Assembly (NCBI GenBank): GCA_964474655.1
Contig: CAYYTU010000065.1
Location: forward strand, 1 to 15,291
Direction: 5' to 3'
Length of the DNA stretch: 15,291 bases
From: CAYYTU01 sp964474655
GTDB taxonomy: Bacteria > Chloroflexota > Anaerolineae > B4-G1
A program made the translations under genes and the position numbers. Below the pieces are notes generated by a model. The model was not told where the DNA came from. It ran no database searches and saw nothing but the letters and a program-made list of their open reading frames with translations. This document shows, piece by piece, positions 14,668 through 15,291 of the stretch. The stretch's first letter is position 1. Every line of letters begins with the position of its first letter.

Positions 14668-15183
14668 TTACTGCAATTCAATGGTTCCCAGGTCTAAGAT
14701 TTCGTTTTTTTCTACTTCTATGATCATAAAACCACCTTCGCTATCAGGAACGAGGTGATCACTCACAGGTGTATGAAGTATGATACCATACTCGCCAGGT
14801 GGAACGTCAATGATGGCAAATTCGTTTTTTTCGTTGCGTAGTGTAGCTTTTGGATCTTCGTCCGGAACAAGACGGATAAAGGGCATAGGAGTTTTCCCAT
14901 TGGTATTTATGATGGGAGCCAAGTAAATATCGCCTGCCAATGAAGCTCGTGCGGCTGGAGAAGTGGCGATAATACGCCCCGTCACTACACCACGCTCAGG
15001 TAAGGGGGTAGGGGGCTGCATACTCGTGTCTGGTTCTAATGTTGTGATAGGAGAGGGAGAGGCTGTTTTTTGAGGCGGAGATACGAAGGAAATGGTGGAC
15101 TCTGTTGTGGTTGGGGTGCTTGACCCGCAGGAAGATAAACCGAGAATCAGTATAGATATAAGAAGAGATCTACCAGCATGCAC
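14668..15183 (-). CDS. Lipoprotein with carboxypeptidase-regulatory-like domain
   Basis: A 171-residue putative lipoprotein. The frame is open to 15276, but GGAGG lies 6 bases before a GTG at 15183-15181 and the signal peptide then has normal size (hydrophobic 7-17, lipobox LSSC, Cys19). A Thr/Ser/Pro-rich linker (about 20-65) leads to a small beta domain. Its C-terminal part (NEFAIIDVPPGEYGIILHTP and a final strand) resembles the carboxypeptidase-regulatory/SpaA-like fold. No enzymatic motif is visible, so a binding or surface-display role is likely. The gene is noticeably richer in A and T than the GC-rich genes to its left. It has no close co-directional neighbour in the window. Confidence 0.8.
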   Translation of the reverse strand: MHAGRSLLISILILGLSSCGSSTPTTTESTISFVSPPQKTASPSPITTLEPDTSMQPPTPLPERGVVTGRIIATSPAARASLAGDIYLAPIINTNGKTPMPFIRLVPDEDPKATLRNEKNEFAIIDVPPGEYGIILHTPVSDHLVPDSEGGFMIIEVEKNEILDLGTIELQ

Positions 15184-15225
15184 TATTATCCTCCATATGT
15201 TGCTTGTGGGCTTAATAAGCAATAG

Positions 15226-15253
15226 AAAATACCATATAACAAATTGGCGGCAA
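15226..15253 (-). promoter_or_regulatory. Tentative promoter of the lipoprotein gene
   Basis: On the minus strand TTGCCG (15253-15248), a 16-bp spacer and TATTTT (15231-15226), about 42 bp before the GTG start. The AT-rich surroundings offer other -10-like strings, so the choice is uncertain. Confidence 0.3.
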
Positions 15254-15257
15254 AATT

Positions 15258-15290
15258 GGGACACTATGAATATCAAAGAAAGCGTGTCCC
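15258..15290. repeat. Inverted repeat GGGACAC / GTGTCCC at right edge
   Basis: Seven-base arms at 15258-15264 and 15284-15290 flank a 19-bp AT-rich centre. It could be an operator, a weak hairpin or the edge of a mobile element whose body lies beyond the window. Nothing further can be decided here. Confidence 0.45.
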
Positions 15291-15291
15291 G

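Overview
The window looks like chromosomal DNA of a high-GC bacterium, most likely a Chloroflexota (Anaerolineae-type) species. The signs are indirect: a very long secreted subtilase ending in a short YLPLV-type tail, a GT39-type membrane protein preceded by a small signal-bearing protein, and strong TATAAT boxes placed almost on top of start codons. The lineage is an inference; there is no rRNA or marker gene here. Most of the window is GC-rich. The two ends (about 1-750 and 14545-15291) are visibly more AT-rich.

Layout. (1) 1-1767, minus strand: a D-cysteine desulfhydrase-type PLP enzyme, followed by a zinc-ribbon/four-helix membrane protein that runs off the left edge. (2) 1768-2159: gene-free divergent region with a near-perfect 23-bp tandem repeat. 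(3) 2160-6506, plus strand: a 1448-residue secreted multidomain subtilase. (4) 6550-7926, minus strand: MEMO1-like and AMMECR1-like genes in an operon. Its promoter lies near 8142-8170 and its leader contains a 138-bp imperfect inverted repeat built from two 15-bp palindromes. (5) 8322-10101, plus strand: a strong promoter, a possible 15-codon upstream ORF overlapping the next start by one base, and an FAD-linked oxidase related to alkylglycerone-phosphate synthase. (6) 10292-12148, plus strand: a near-leaderless operon of a metallo-beta-lactamase-fold protein that has lost most expected metal ligands, a TPR lipoprotein and a small conserved-looking protein, closed by a strong bidirectional terminator. 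(7) 12163-12420, minus strand: an FmdB-type zinc-ribbon protein with its own promoter. (8) 12585-14469, plus strand: a leaderless small anchored protein overlapping a GT39-type glycosyltransferase. (9) 14470-14544, minus strand: tRNA-Arg(CCU) with its promoter. (10) 14668-15183, minus strand: an AT-rich lipoprotein gene, with an inverted repeat at the right edge.

This is mostly ordinary chromosomal content and no defence system, CRISPR array, phage or intact transposon is visible. The parts that best merit a second look are the MBL-fold pseudoenzyme operon (10330-12094), the inverted-repeat leader of the MEMO1/AMMECR1 operon, the upstream ORF before the FAD oxidase, and the 23-bp repeats before the subtilase. 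Five ORFs have better-supported starts downstream of their longest open frame (7926, 10330, 10990, 12420 and 15183), and the left-edge gene is open to the edge without a stop.
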